A stretch of DNA of 41,076 bases from RBG-16-57-9 sp964462185. GTDB taxonomy: Archaea; Thermoproteota; Bathyarchaeia; TCS64. Positions 29,285-37,269 of the stretch are shown here, piece by piece. The DNA is taken from assembly GCA_964462185.1 (NCBI GenBank), contig CAYWWV010000011.1, forward strand, positions 1 through 41,076, in the 5' to 3' direction. The notes under the pieces were generated by a model. That model did no database searches. It was not told the origin of the DNA and worked only from the letters and a program-made list of their open reading frames with translations. The stretch's first letter is position 1; every line of letters begins with the position of its first letter. A program made the translations under genes and the position numbers.

Positions 29285-30586
29285 CTAGAGCTGGAGGTAG
29301 CCAACTCCGTCTTCGATGCGGATGATGGTGCCGTAAGGCTTTGAGAGCTCTTGGAGGCGGCGGAGTATTTGTTCACCCTCCTCTCCTTGGGCCAGCCTTG
29401 GCCGGCCTCTAATGCTCCTGGGCTCTCCAAACCCAAGCTCGATGGGGTGCAGCCTCACCTCTTCAACCTCATCTCCCTGGAAGGTTATCTGGGGGACGAA
29501 GCTCACCCAGTATTTCTTGTCCTCCGTGAACCACTTGTACTTCCTCCTCCCAGGTTTGGGTTTGGCCTTCTGCCTGGCATCGTAGGCCTCCGACACAGGG
29601 CTCTTGAAGGGGTCCAAATCGTATCGCTCATAGAAGTCTGCGGGCATCTTGAAGACAGTCTCGTTTTGGAATATGAAGTTGCCCAGGCTGTAGAAGATGG
29701 GGCGACCGTCTCTTAACTCGATCCCCCTCATGGCGTGGTGGCCGTGGCCGATGTAGCAGTGGGCCCCGGCGTCGATGGCGGCCCTGGCGAACTCCTCGAT
29801 GAACTCTGCTGGCCTATCGTCGTCGTGGGGCCTGGACTCGTGGGCGTGGTGGGAGAAGAGAATCCAGTCTGCCTGCTTGGCCGCGTCTCGGATGGCCTCC
29901 AGGTTTCTCTCCATGTCTCCCCTATGGGGGCGGGTGTGGAGCCCCACGGACTCCCCCACCACAAACTTTTTGCCTAGGAAGTGGAAGCTTCCCTCCTCTT
30001 GGACCACCTGGGGCAGGTCTAGCTCCACGGCCAGCCTCTTAATCGATTCAAGGGTCTCCTCGCTGCACTCATAGTATGAATCATACCGTATGGGGTTTAG
30101 CCCGGGTCTGCCCTTCATGTCCTTGCGCTGGTGGCCGGCTCGCCCGAAGCCGGCGAAGGTGCTGGCAGCGCTAATTAGGGCGACCCTTCCCCCGGGAACC
30201 TCTAGATAGCTGGGCTCGGTTGCCTCAGCCAGGTTTACGCCTGTCCCCGCGTAGGGGATGTCCCTCTCCTCCAGGTGTCTTATGGTTTCCAACAGTCCCC
30301 CATACATATAGTCCAGGCTGTGGTTGTTTGCTGTGCTCATGATGTTGAAGCCCATCCATGTTAGCTCGTCCAGTATTCTTGGCTCGGCTCTGGTGTATGT
30401 TCCTCCACACTCTGCGGCGGGGTAGCAGCTGGGACCGTAGTCGTGTACCGTGGTTTCCAGGTTTGTGAAGGCGCAGTCGGCGTTCCTTATGAGTTGGATC
30501 AGTTGGGTAAACCCTGGGTGGGGATGGTTTCGATGTCTGAGGTTGATCAGGGAGTCGCCGGTGGCGGTTAGTTTGAGTTGTTTCAA
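29285..30586 (-). CDS. CapA/PgsA-family metallophosphoesterase
   Basis: 433 aa. TATGDSLINLR at the N-terminus, NLETTVHDYG, MSTANNHSLDYMYGG, LFSHHAHESRP and YIGHGHHAMRGIELRDGRP with FYSLGNFIF carry the CapA family's metal-binding Asp, Asn and His residues (calcineurin-like fold). CapA is linked to poly-gamma-glutamate capsule synthesis in bacteria, but many relatives are hydrolases of unknown substrate. No signal or membrane segment is seen, so it is probably cytoplasmic. The TTG start lies 25-34 nt after a minus-strand TATA box (30611-30620). It diverges from a phosphodiesterase gene. Confidence 0.9.
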   Translation of the reverse strand: MKQLKLTATGDSLINLRHRNHPHPGFTQLIQLIRNADCAFTNLETTVHDYGPSCYPAAECGGTYTRAEPRILDELTWMGFNIMSTANNHSLDYMYGGLLETIRHLEERDIPYAGTGVNLAEATEPSYLEVPGGRVALISAASTFAGFGRAGHQRKDMKGRPGLNPIRYDSYYECSEETLESIKRLAVELDLPQVVQEEGSFHFLGKKFVVGESVGLHTRPHRGDMERNLEAIRDAAKQADWILFSHHAHESRPHDDDRPAEFIEEFARAAIDAGAHCYIGHGHHAMRGIELRDGRPIFYSLGNFIFQNETVFKMPADFYERYDLDPFKSPVSEAYDARQKAKPKPGRRKYKWFTEDKKYWVSFVPQITFQGDEVEEVRLHPIELGFGEPRSIRGRPRLAQGEEGEQILRRLQELSKPYGTIIRIEDGVGYLQL

Positions 30587-30610
30587 GGTGGGTTATTGTT
30601 GGTTTTGTGG

Positions 30611-30640
30611 TATTAAAAACCAACCAAAGACTTATTTTTA
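30611..30640. promoter_or_regulatory. Back-to-back TATA boxes of divergent genes
   Basis: GTTTTTAATA on the minus strand (30611-30620) serves the CapA-like gene. CTTATTTTTA on the plus strand (30631-30640) serves the phosphodiesterase. Both fit short or absent leaders. Confidence 0.55.
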
Positions 30641-30641
30641 C

Positions 30642-30659
30642 CACTACTCTGTAGTAGTG
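30642..30659. promoter_or_regulatory. Perfect 7-4-7 palindrome at the phosphodiesterase promoter
   Basis: CACTACT-CTGT-AGTAGTG lies directly after the plus-strand TATA box and just before the expected start of transcription, 14 nt before the start codon. It is a candidate operator for the divergent pair. Confidence 0.55.
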
Positions 30660-30673
30660 TTAAAGGTGGCCAT

Positions 30674-31936
30674 TTGTTGTTGGTGGTTATCGGCCTAGAC
30701 GGGTTGTCGATCAACACACTCCTAAACCTGACCAAGCAAAACGCAATGCCCTACACCAAAACCCTGTTGAAAGAAGGAACCCTAAAACAAGTTGCATCCG
30801 CCCTCCCCCCTAACAGCGCAGTATCCTGGACCAGCATCTACACAGGTGTCCCCCCCGGGGAACACGGAGTGTTTGGATTCACATCCCCCATCCCGGGCAC
30901 CTACTCGTTCAAGTTCCACAACTATAAAGCGGCCACCTACCAATGTTTCTGGGAGAGAAACCCCAGGAACCGAGTCCTACTCGTCAACCTTCCTGTCACC
31001 TACCCGGTTAGACCGCTGAACGGGGTACACGTCTCGGGTTTCGTATCCCCAACCCTGGAAAAGGCGGTTTATCCAGACCACTTGAAGCCCACCCTGGAGA
31101 AAGAAGGCTACATCATAGATGTCTCACCGCCCCCTAACATGGAGGAGGAGAGTTTCTTCCAAAGAATGGAGGAAGCCCTGAGAGGCAGGGTTAGGCTCAT
31201 ACAATCCGTTGGGCGCCGCTGGGACTTGGTGTTCATCGTCTTCACGGGCCCCGACAGGTTGGGCCACTTCTTCGGGAACGAGATGATTGGGAACCACATT
31301 TCCCCTCGGGTCTGCAAGTATTTCAAAGCCCTCGACGGGGCCATTGAAACCATTATGAAGGGGTTCCCAGAGGGAACCCCCCTGGCGCTGGTTAGCGACC
31401 ATGGGATGGTGGAGAGCAAGTGCTGCATCCACGTCAACCATCTGTTGGAGACGGGGGGCTACCTTAGGCTGGGGGAGGGGTCCAAGAGCCTTGCTGGAAT
31501 CCAGGAGGGCTCCAAGGCCTTCTTCGCCGAGTCCAACAACATCTACATAAACAAGAAAAACAGGTTCCCCAAGGGCGCTGTCGAGGAGAAATCCTCCCTG
31601 GAGGTGGCCCTGGAGGTGAAAGAATTCTTGTTGGATCAGAAACACGGTGGAAAACCCATCTTTAAGGAGGTCTACCTGAAGGAGGAGATATATTCCGGCC
31701 CTCACCTGGAGAACGCCCCCGATCTAGTCTGCCTACCCACACCAGGCTTCAGCCTTTCAAGCAGCATAGGTTCGCAAGTCACCAGCAGCCCGGACAGCTT
31801 GAAAGGGTGCCACAGCGAGGATGATGCCTTCGTATATTTGGGGTTCATGGATGCGGATTTGGGGGAGGTCAATGGAAACTGGGAGTTGTTGAAGGGTTTA
31901 GGTGGGGCCCTAGGGGGTGTGAGAGGTGGATGGTGA
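30674..31936 (+). CDS. Alkaline-phosphatase-superfamily phosphodiesterase/nucleotidase
   Basis: 420 aa of the type I phosphodiesterase/nucleotide pyrophosphatase group. Metal ligands are visible in VVIGLDGLS at the N-terminus, FTGPDRLGHFFG (about 189-200) and LVSDHGMVESK (about 240-250). The nucleophile region is PNSAVSWTSIYTGVPPGEHG, where Ser or Thr attacks phosphorus. The physiological substrate in archaea is unknown. The start is a TTG at 30674 (LLVVIGLDG). It diverges from the CapA-like gene through a palindrome-bearing promoter and overlaps the following zinc-ribbon gene by 11 nt. Confidence 0.9.
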   Translation: MLLVVIGLDGLSINTLLNLTKQNAMPYTKTLLKEGTLKQVASALPPNSAVSWTSIYTGVPPGEHGVFGFTSPIPGTYSFKFHNYKAATYQCFWERNPRNRVLLVNLPVTYPVRPLNGVHVSGFVSPTLEKAVYPDHLKPTLEKEGYIIDVSPPPNMEEESFFQRMEEALRGRVRLIQSVGRRWDLVFIVFTGPDRLGHFFGNEMIGNHISPRVCKYFKALDGAIETIMKGFPEGTPLALVSDHGMVESKCCIHVNHLLETGGYLRLGEGSKSLAGIQEGSKAFFAESNNIYINKKNRFPKGAVEEKSSLEVALEVKEFLLDQKHGGKPIFKEVYLKEEIYSGPHLENAPDLVCLPTPGFSLSSSIGSQVTSSPDSLKGCHSEDDAFVYLGFMDADLGEVNGNWELLKGLGGALGGVRGGW

Positions 31937-32314
31937 GGGGTGTCTCAGGTGTGCCCACTGTAGGAAGTTGGGCCAGGTCTATCTGAGGGGNNNNNNNNNN
32001 NNNNNNNNNNNNNNNNNNNNNNNNNNNNNNNNNNNNNNNNNNNNNNNNNNNNNNNNNNNNNNNNNNNNNNNNNNNNNNNNNNNNNNNNNNAGGGGTGTCT
32101 CAGGTGTGCCCACTGTAGGAAGTTGGGCCAGGTCTATCTGAGGGGTTGCACCATGTGCAGGGAGGGGTGGGGTAGTCTCCTGGTGAGGTGTGAGGCTAGG
32201 CCTGAGCTGGGTCTGTTCGAGCCCATCATCCGGGCGGAGGAGTGTTCCCAGTTCAAGCCCCTATCCCCACGTCTAAGCCCCATCGATAGGCGGAGCCGTG
32301 AAACTCCTCTCTAG
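31926..32314 (+). CDS. Small zinc-ribbon protein, interrupted by an assembly gap
   Basis: Collapsing the duplicated 55 nt around the gap (31991-32090) gives 77 aa in one frame from GTG 31926: CLRCAHCRKLGQVYLRGCTM, then CREGW, LLVRCEARPELGLFEPIIRA and a Ser/Arg-rich tail. The Cys pattern C-x2-C-x2-C...C-x2-C makes a zinc ribbon. It overlaps the phosphodiesterase gene by 11 nt, so the two are translated together and may act together. No family is recognised. The 3' end overlaps the convergent threonine synthase gene by 4 nt. Confidence 0.75.
31991..32090. other. Assembly gap with 55-nt duplicated flanks
   Basis: 31936-31990 and 32091-32145 are identical. No sequence is missing. Confidence 0.95.
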
Positions 32315-33561
32315 GCTCCTGCCAGGAGCCTCCTGAGGTCTTCCAGGCTGGCCTCTATGGGGGTGGGCTTGTTTTGCCTTTCCGAGGGATACAGCTTACC
32401 CATGTGGAAGTCTATGGTGGTGGTGGGGTCCTTGAGAAGGTTGCCTGTTAGGATGCATACAACCTCATCGTCCTTCTCTATGACTCCTCTCTCCAGTAGT
32501 TTTCTGGCTCCGGCAACGCTGGCAGCCGATGCCGGTTCGCAGCCCACTCCAGAGGAGTCGATAACCGCCTTGGCCTCCAGTATCTCCCTGTCGGAGACCT
32601 GCTCGACGACTCCCCCCGTCTCCTTGATGCTTTTGAGGGCCTTCTCCCAGTTGACGGGGTTGCCGATGTTGATGGCCGAGGCGATGGTTTTGGGAGTGAT
32701 GGGTTGTAGTGTGTGGCCCTCGTGGAACAGGCGGTAGAAGGGGTTGGCCCCCTCGGCTTGGACGGTGGCTATTCGGGGGGTTTTATCGATCAATCCGAGT
32801 TGGCGCAGCTCTCTCAAGGCCTTCCCGAAAGCCGCCGTGTTTCCCAGGTTGCCGCCGGGGACCACGATCCAGTCTGGGGGCTCCCAACCCATTTGATGGA
32901 TAAGCTCGAAAACGATGGTTTTCTGGCCCTCCAGCCTCCAGGGGTTCAAGCTGTTCAAGATGTAGTAGCCCAGCTCCTGGGCCCCCTCCCTGACCAGCTG
33001 CATTGCCTGGTCGAAATTCCCCCTCACCTGGAGAACCCGGGCACCGTACGCCAACGCCTGTGCAAGCTTCCCATAGGCCACTAAACCCTCGGGGATGAAC
33101 ACCACGCAGGGAATACCGGCCTGGGCGGCGTAGGCGGCCACCGAGGCCGAGGTGTTGCCCGTGGAGGCGCAAACCACGGTCTTGGCGTTGCTCTCCTTGG
33201 CCTGGGAGACGGCGACTGTCATCCCGCGGTCCTTGAAGCTGCCTGTGGGGTTCTCCCCCTCGTGTTTCATGAAGGTTTGGCTTATACCCGTGTAGGCCGA
33301 GACCTGGGGGCGATGGTAGAGATTGGTGTTCCCCTCGGGCCTTGAGACGATGTGGCCCACCCGTATCTGGGGGTGGACCAACTCCTTGTACCTCCACACA
33401 CCGCTTCCCCAAGGGGGCCCCCACTCCCTTAAACGCTCATCGAAGACCTCCCGGTCCACACGGGGGAACTCGTGGACAACCTCGAGCAATCCCCCGCACT
33501 CACAGACGTAGCCAGAGTCGATCCCCCTGGTTTTTCCGCAGCGCACACACCTAAGAGACAA
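32311..33561 (-). CDS. thrC: Threonine synthase
   Basis: 416 aa PLP enzyme converting O-phosphohomoserine to threonine. An N-terminal zinc ribbon (CVRCGKTRG and YVCECGG) precedes the fold type II core: ENPTGSFKDRGMTVA holds the PLP-binding Lys, CASTGNTSASVAAYAA binds the phosphate of the cofactor region and VVPGGNLGNTAAFGKAL follows. Length is typical. The TTG start immediately precedes the stop of thrB, so both are in one operon with kinase first. Confidence 0.96.
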   Translation of the reverse strand: MSLRCVRCGKTRGIDSGYVCECGGLLEVVHEFPRVDREVFDERLREWGPPWGSGVWRYKELVHPQIRVGHIVSRPEGNTNLYHRPQVSAYTGISQTFMKHEGENPTGSFKDRGMTVAVSQAKESNAKTVVCASTGNTSASVAAYAAQAGIPCVVFIPEGLVAYGKLAQALAYGARVLQVRGNFDQAMQLVREGAQELGYYILNSLNPWRLEGQKTIVFELIHQMGWEPPDWIVVPGGNLGNTAAFGKALRELRQLGLIDKTPRIATVQAEGANPFYRLFHEGHTLQPITPKTIASAINIGNPVNWEKALKSIKETGGVVEQVSDREILEAKAVIDSSGVGCEPASAASVAGARKLLERGVIEKDDEVVCILTGNLLKDPTTTIDFHMGKLYPSERQNKPTPIEASLEDLRRLLAGA

Positions 33562-34476
33562 CTAGATCACCCTTGCACCCCTACTGGAGGGATGGGTGTA
33601 GAATAGTTGGCACTCGATGTCTTTGAATGCTTGCTTCATGCTCTCCCCGATCTGGTAGATGTTTTCCCCCACGGCGAATAGGCTTGGCCCGCCCCCAGCT
33701 ATGGTGCAGCCGTAGGCACCGGCCTCCAAGGCGGCCTCCTTCACATCCCAAAAGTGGGGGATCATGGAGGCCCGGTGGGGCTCCACCAGGTTGTCGACGA
33801 TACACCTGCCGAAAAGCCTGGAGTCTCCCTGAGCCACGCCGGCCACCATCATGGCTGCGTAGCCTATGTTCCTCACCGCGCTTCTTAGGGGGACCTTCTC
33901 GGGGATGAGGCTCCTGGCAACCATGGTCTTGTTCTCTATGTAAATTTCTGGGACGGCCACGACCAGGCCTACCCGTGGGGGCTCAAACCGGACAAACTCC
34001 CACTCCTCGTTTACAACTACAAACCCCCCCAGTATGCTGGCGCTAACGTTGTCGGGGTGGGGGGCACCGGAGACAGCCCCCTCGCCCCTAGCAGCGAGTT
34101 CTATCAACTGGTTTTGGTCTAGTTCAAGGCCCAGTAGCCTGTCGGCGGCCACCGCTGCCGCGCTGGCCGAGGCCCCAGAGCTACCCATGCCCTTCCCAGG
34201 GGGAACCCCCTTCCTGATCTCCACCTCGAACCCATGGTCCAGGTCTCTGCTGTCAATCAAGTGTTGTAAAACGGCTCCAGCGCTGTTGGATTGGGGTTTA
34301 GTGGGTATCTTGTCGTGGCCCTCCCCTAACACCCTTATACTGACCTTGGGCTCCCTGATCCTCCTAAGGGAGACGATGTCTCCGATTCCATCGATGGCAA
34401 GGCCAAAAACGTCGAATCCAGGGCCCAGGTTAGCTATGCTAGCAGGCGCGTAGACCCTTACCTGTTTTGTAGTCAC
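33562..34476 (-). CDS. thrB: Homoserine kinase
   Basis: 304 aa GHMP kinase phosphorylating homoserine for ThrC. VYAPASIANLGPGFDVFGLA is the N-terminal signature, GVPPGKGMGSSGASASAAAV (about 90-109) is the ATP-binding loop, and GAYGCTIAGGGPSLFAV is the C-terminal GHMP motif. The start is GTG 34474-34476, with GAAGG immediately upstream. A divergent 110-nt spacer separates it from the NifU-like gene. Confidence 0.96.
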   Translation of the reverse strand: MTTKQVRVYAPASIANLGPGFDVFGLAIDGIGDIVSLRRIREPKVSIRVLGEGHDKIPTKPQSNSAGAVLQHLIDSRDLDHGFEVEIRKGVPPGKGMGSSGASASAAAVAADRLLGLELDQNQLIELAARGEGAVSGAPHPDNVSASILGGFVVVNEEWEFVRFEPPRVGLVVAVPEIYIENKTMVARSLIPEKVPLRSAVRNIGYAAMMVAGVAQGDSRLFGRCIVDNLVEPHRASMIPHFWDVKEAALEAGAYGCTIAGGGPSLFAVGENIYQIGESMKQAFKDIECQLFYTHPSSRGARVI

Positions 34477-34554
34477 CCTTCACTACCTACACCTGACACC
34501 CATAAGACTCCTAGGTCTACTAATAGGGTTTTCCACCGATCGACCATTATGAAG

Positions 34555-34564
34555 CCTTAAATAC
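34555..34564 (+). promoter_or_regulatory. TATA box of the NifU-like gene
   Basis: CCTTAAATAC, 23-32 nt before the GTG at 34587, a leaderless geometry. Confidence 0.5.
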
Positions 34565-34586
34565 CTCCAGCCGGTGTGGGTTTTGA

Positions 34587-34817
34587 GTGAAAAGTTTGAG
34601 GGAAGAAGTAATCGCTGCACTCGAGGAAGTTAGACCCCACCTCCAGATGGATGGGGGGGATGTGGAGTTTGTGGACATAACGGGGGACGGAGTGGTAAAG
34701 GTGAGGCTCACGGGTTCGTGTGCCGGCTGCCCCATGAGCCAGATGACGCTGAAGTGGGGTGTGGAGAACTATCTGAAGAAAAAGGTCCCCCAAGTCAAAT
34801 CAGTTGAAACGGTGTAG
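34587..34817 (+). CDS. NifU C-terminal domain (Nfu-type) Fe-S scaffold
   Basis: 76 aa. LREEVIAALEEVRPHLQMDG, GDVEFVDITGDGVVKVRLTG and the cluster-binding SCAGCPMSQMTLKWGVENYL match the stand-alone Nfu domain, in which a C-x2-C pair from two subunits holds a 4Fe-4S cluster. It would supply or carry clusters, useful given the Fe-S-rich formate dehydrogenase in the window. Start GTG 34587. The next gene begins 11 nt after its stop. Confidence 0.93.
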   Translation: MKSLREEVIAALEEVRPHLQMDGGDVEFVDITGDGVVKVRLTGSCAGCPMSQMTLKWGVENYLKKKVPQVKSVETV

Positions 34818-34828
34818 GGGAGAACCAA

Positions 34829-35290
34829 CTGAGCCAGGGAAGGAAGCTATCCCACGCGAGGAGTTTCAAAGATATCTTTCGCCTGGTCAAAGAAACAGTT
34901 GAACTTGTTTTGGGCAAACACAGGGTGGGCCTGATGCTGTACCTGGGTAACCTGCCCCTAAGGGTAGGCGCCTTTCACCCCCTGGGAACCAACGACATAG
35001 TGCTAAACAAGAGGCTGTTCAAAACCCTTGAAACCTACCGTGACAAGGCCAATGTCTTCACCACCCTCCTACACGAATACCTGCATACATTGGGCTACAC
35101 CGATGAGAGGCGGGTGAGACAACTCGTGTATTGGGTCTGCTCCGTTGGCTTCGATGGAGACCCTGTGGTGATGGAGGCAGCGGTTTCGGGTCCCTGGGGT
35201 TCTTTGAGGGAGGTCGAGGAGGGATACGTGGGGCTGGATTTGGAGCTTGTGAGAGACTTCGAGGAGATCGAAGGATTCCACATTGTGTGA
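34829..35290 (+). CDS. Minimal HExxH metallopeptidase-like protein, probable CTG start
   Basis: 153 aa if started at CTG 34829. The HExxH motif is in TLLHEYLHTLGYTDERRV (about residues 81-98), preceded by the strand RVGAFHPLGTNDIVLNKRLF typical of small archaeal minimal gluzincin-like proteins. The frame upstream of the first TTG (34910) encodes a good amphipathic helix (SFKDIFRLVKETVELVLG) that belongs to the domain, yet contains no ATG, GTG or TTG. GGGGAG lies 6 nt before the CTG, so this codon is the likely start. The substrate is unknown, and a non-proteolytic role is possible. Confidence 0.72.
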   Translation: MSQGRKLSHARSFKDIFRLVKETVELVLGKHRVGLMLYLGNLPLRVGAFHPLGTNDIVLNKRLFKTLETYRDKANVFTTLLHEYLHTLGYTDERRVRQLVYWVCSVGFDGDPVVMEAAVSGPWGSLREVEEGYVGLDLELVRDFEEIEGFHIV

Positions 35291-35298
35291 CCCAGGGG

Positions 35299-35850
35299 TC
35301 ACTGCTCCTTCTTCAAGGTCTTTTTGGTTAACTCCACCAATTCCTCAGGTGGTATAGGCTTCATAAGTATCTGTTTAATGTCCAAGTCATTCTTCTCCAG
35401 GCTTTCCTTGAGCCTACTGTATCCCGTAATCATGATGATATTGGTGTCCTCACTGGTCTCCCTTATCTTCTCGGCGACCTCATCCCCCAGCATATCCGGA
35501 AGGTTCACATCAAGGATCACCAAGTCATACGGCTTCTTGCTCAACTTGTAGAGGGTTTGAAGCCCGGTGGAAGCCGTATCCACCTCAAAACCAACGCTCT
35601 GCAGGATCAGTTTAAACGTGTCAGCCAGATTCTTGTCATCGTCCACCACCAGTATTCTCTGAAGCCCAGAGGTGAGGGATTCATCTCTTCTCCCCTCGTA
35701 GTCCAAGAGAGCGTTCTTGATGGTGGCATCCTTGAGTATGGTCTGGCTCACTATCTCGAGTCGCTCCACTAGGGAGTCGAGCTTCTCCTCGTGCTCTCTT
35801 AGTATGTTAATTAAAAGGTCCAAGACATCTATTTTTTCTGTGAAAGACAT
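35299..35850 (-). CDS. Response regulator with N-terminal coiled coil
   Basis: 183 aa from ATG 35848-35850; a GTG at 35910 would add 20 polar residues. Residues 1-62 are helical with heptad-like spacing (DLLINILREHEEKLDSLVER), suggesting dimerisation. The receiver domain follows: VVDDDKN, phospho-acceptor Asp in DLVILDVNLPD, Thr in IMITGYS and Lys in LMKPI. There is no DNA-binding output domain and no kinase nearby. It converges on the HExxH gene with an 8-nt spacer. It is the third receiver gene of the window. Confidence 0.88.
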   Translation of the reverse strand: MSFTEKIDVLDLLINILREHEEKLDSLVERLEIVSQTILKDATIKNALLDYEGRRDESLTSGLQRILVVDDDKNLADTFKLILQSVGFEVDTASTGLQTLYKLSKKPYDLVILDVNLPDMLGDEVAEKIRETSEDTNIIMITGYSRLKESLEKNDLDIKQILMKPIPPEELVELTKKTLKKEQ

Positions 35851-35923
35851 TTTACCACTCTGAGGGCTTCTGGAATCCTCACGGGTGTTGGAGTATTTTA
35901 CCTTTTTCACCCATAGCTATAGA

Positions 35924-36136
35924 TTATGGCTCGGTATTGTTGGCGCACTTGTGGCACCTCAGCACCTGGGAGTATCCATGGGGGTAGTCTTCTACGATGC
36001 CGTGGATGGGGCATTTGAAGGCGTAGAATTGGATGGCTCTGGACCAGCCTGCTCTTTTTCTTCGCGTGGTGGGGGTGTATCCGAATATGAACAGCCTCAG
36101 CTTTTGCAGGGGGTTTAGCTTCACCTCTGGTTCCAC
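35924..36136 (-). CDS. Small zinc-ribbon protein
   Basis: 70 aa. A basic N-terminal helix (LQKLRLFIFGYTPTTRRKRA) is followed by a metal-binding unit, CPIHGIVEDYPHGYSQVLRC, completed by HKC. The start is GTG 36134-36136, or the in-frame GTG four codons later. It resembles small conserved archaeal proteins of unknown role. It lies 73 nt upstream of the response regulator's preferred start on the same strand, so the two may be co-transcribed. Confidence 0.72.
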   Translation of the reverse strand: MEPEVKLNPLQKLRLFIFGYTPTTRRKRAGWSRAIQFYAFKCPIHGIVEDYPHGYSQVLRCHKCANNTEP

Positions 36137-36259
36137 AGGCTGAGGGGGATGAAGTTTCTAGAATTGTTTTATGTAACTTATGGCTCCAGGTTCGGGGGAC
36201 AGGGCGTAGAGGGTTGAAAAACTCTAAAAACGCGTAGGGTTTCCTTCCATTGTGGTTAA

Positions 36260-36799
36260 ATGAGGAAGGAGATAAACGTATTCCAGTTCTGTAAAGAGAC
36301 TAACCTGCTTTTGAGGGATGAAGGCGTATTCCTGGTCTCCAAGGGCTCGGGGAAACCCAACATCATGACGATAGGGTGGGGATTCCTAGGCACCTTTTGG
36401 AGGAGGCCAGTGTTCATCGTGGCCGTGAGACACAGCAGGTACACCTATGAGCTTTTAGAGGCTTCAAGTAGCTTCACCGTCTGCCTGCCTGGTAGGGGGA
36501 TGGAGAAGGCCTTGGAGGTCTGCGGAACCAAGTCGGGGCGAGAAATAGACAAGTTCAAGGAGCTGGGACTCACCCCTTCAAACAGCTATAAGGGTGAGGC
36601 CCCCTTCATCGAGGAGTGCCCCGTCCACTACGAGTGTGAAATCATATACAAGCACGGGTTGGAGGCTGAGGGCATTCCAAGAGAGGTGGTGGATGAGATA
36701 TACCCCTCGGGGAACCTGCACACCCTCTACTACGGTGAGGTGAAAGGGGTTTACGCGGTGGAGGGTGCCGGGGAGGCCTTGAAGAAGTGGCAAACCTAA
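36260..36799 (+). CDS. Flavin reductase-like FMN-binding protein
   Basis: 179 aa split-barrel flavoprotein. GVFLVSKGSGKPNIMTIGWG and RPVFIVAVRHSRYTYELLEA with FTVCLPGRG match the flavin reductase-like domain, which binds FMN and uses NAD(P)H or partner proteins. It overlaps the flavodoxin gene by 13 nt, so the two are probably made together and may form an electron-transfer pair. The ATG at 36260 is the only good start. Confidence 0.9.
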   Translation: MRKEINVFQFCKETNLLLRDEGVFLVSKGSGKPNIMTIGWGFLGTFWRRPVFIVAVRHSRYTYELLEASSSFTVCLPGRGMEKALEVCGTKSGREIDKFKELGLTPSNSYKGEAPFIEECPVHYECEIIYKHGLEAEGIPREVVDEIYPSGNLHTLYYGEVKGVYAVEGAGEALKKWQT

Positions 36800-37269
36800 A
36801 GGCCTACGTGGTCTACGACTCCAAGACGGGTAATACCCAGCGGATGGCGGAGAGGGTGGCCCAGACCCTGGAGGGCGAGGGCCTGGAGGTCTTGTTGCAT
36901 AGGGTGGAGGAGGCCTCTGTGGATCTGCTGCCATCTGTCCACGCCCTGGTATTGGGTTCTCCTGTGTACTACGGCCTGCCCAGCGCTGGAATCAAGAAGT
37001 TCATCGACGACTCCGTGAAGTACCATGGGAAGCTCACCCACCTGGTGGGAGCCGCCTTCTGCTCCTCTGGGGGGACCCACACAGGGTCGGAGTCAACCCT
37101 ATTGGCACTGATCGAAGCCATGCTGGTGCATGGGATGGTTGTGCAGGGGGAATCTGGGGGGGCGCACTACGGGGCGACCTCGGTGGGGGCCCCCGACGAG
37201 AAAGCCCTCGCCCAGTGCGACCGACTCGCCGAAAGGGTGGCAAGCCTAGTGAAAAAGCTGAACCGCTAA
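36787..37269 (+). CDS. Flavodoxin/WrbA-like protein
   Basis: 160 aa. The FMN phosphate loop is YDSKTGNTQRMAERVAQTLE near the N-terminus; LVLGSPVYYGLPSAGIKKFI and AAFCSSGGTHTGSEST contact the isoalloxazine ring in flavodoxin-fold proteins. It starts at GTG 36787 inside the 3' end of the flavin reductase-like gene. It is a likely electron carrier or NAD(P)H:quinone-type reductase fed by its neighbour. It overlaps the convergent M81 gene by 4 nt. Confidence 0.92.
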   Translation: MANLKAYVVYDSKTGNTQRMAERVAQTLEGEGLEVLLHRVEEASVDLLPSVHALVLGSPVYYGLPSAGIKKFIDDSVKYHGKLTHLVGAAFCSSGGTHTGSESTLLALIEAMLVHGMVVQGESGGAHYGATSVGAPDEKALAQCDRLAERVASLVKKLNR

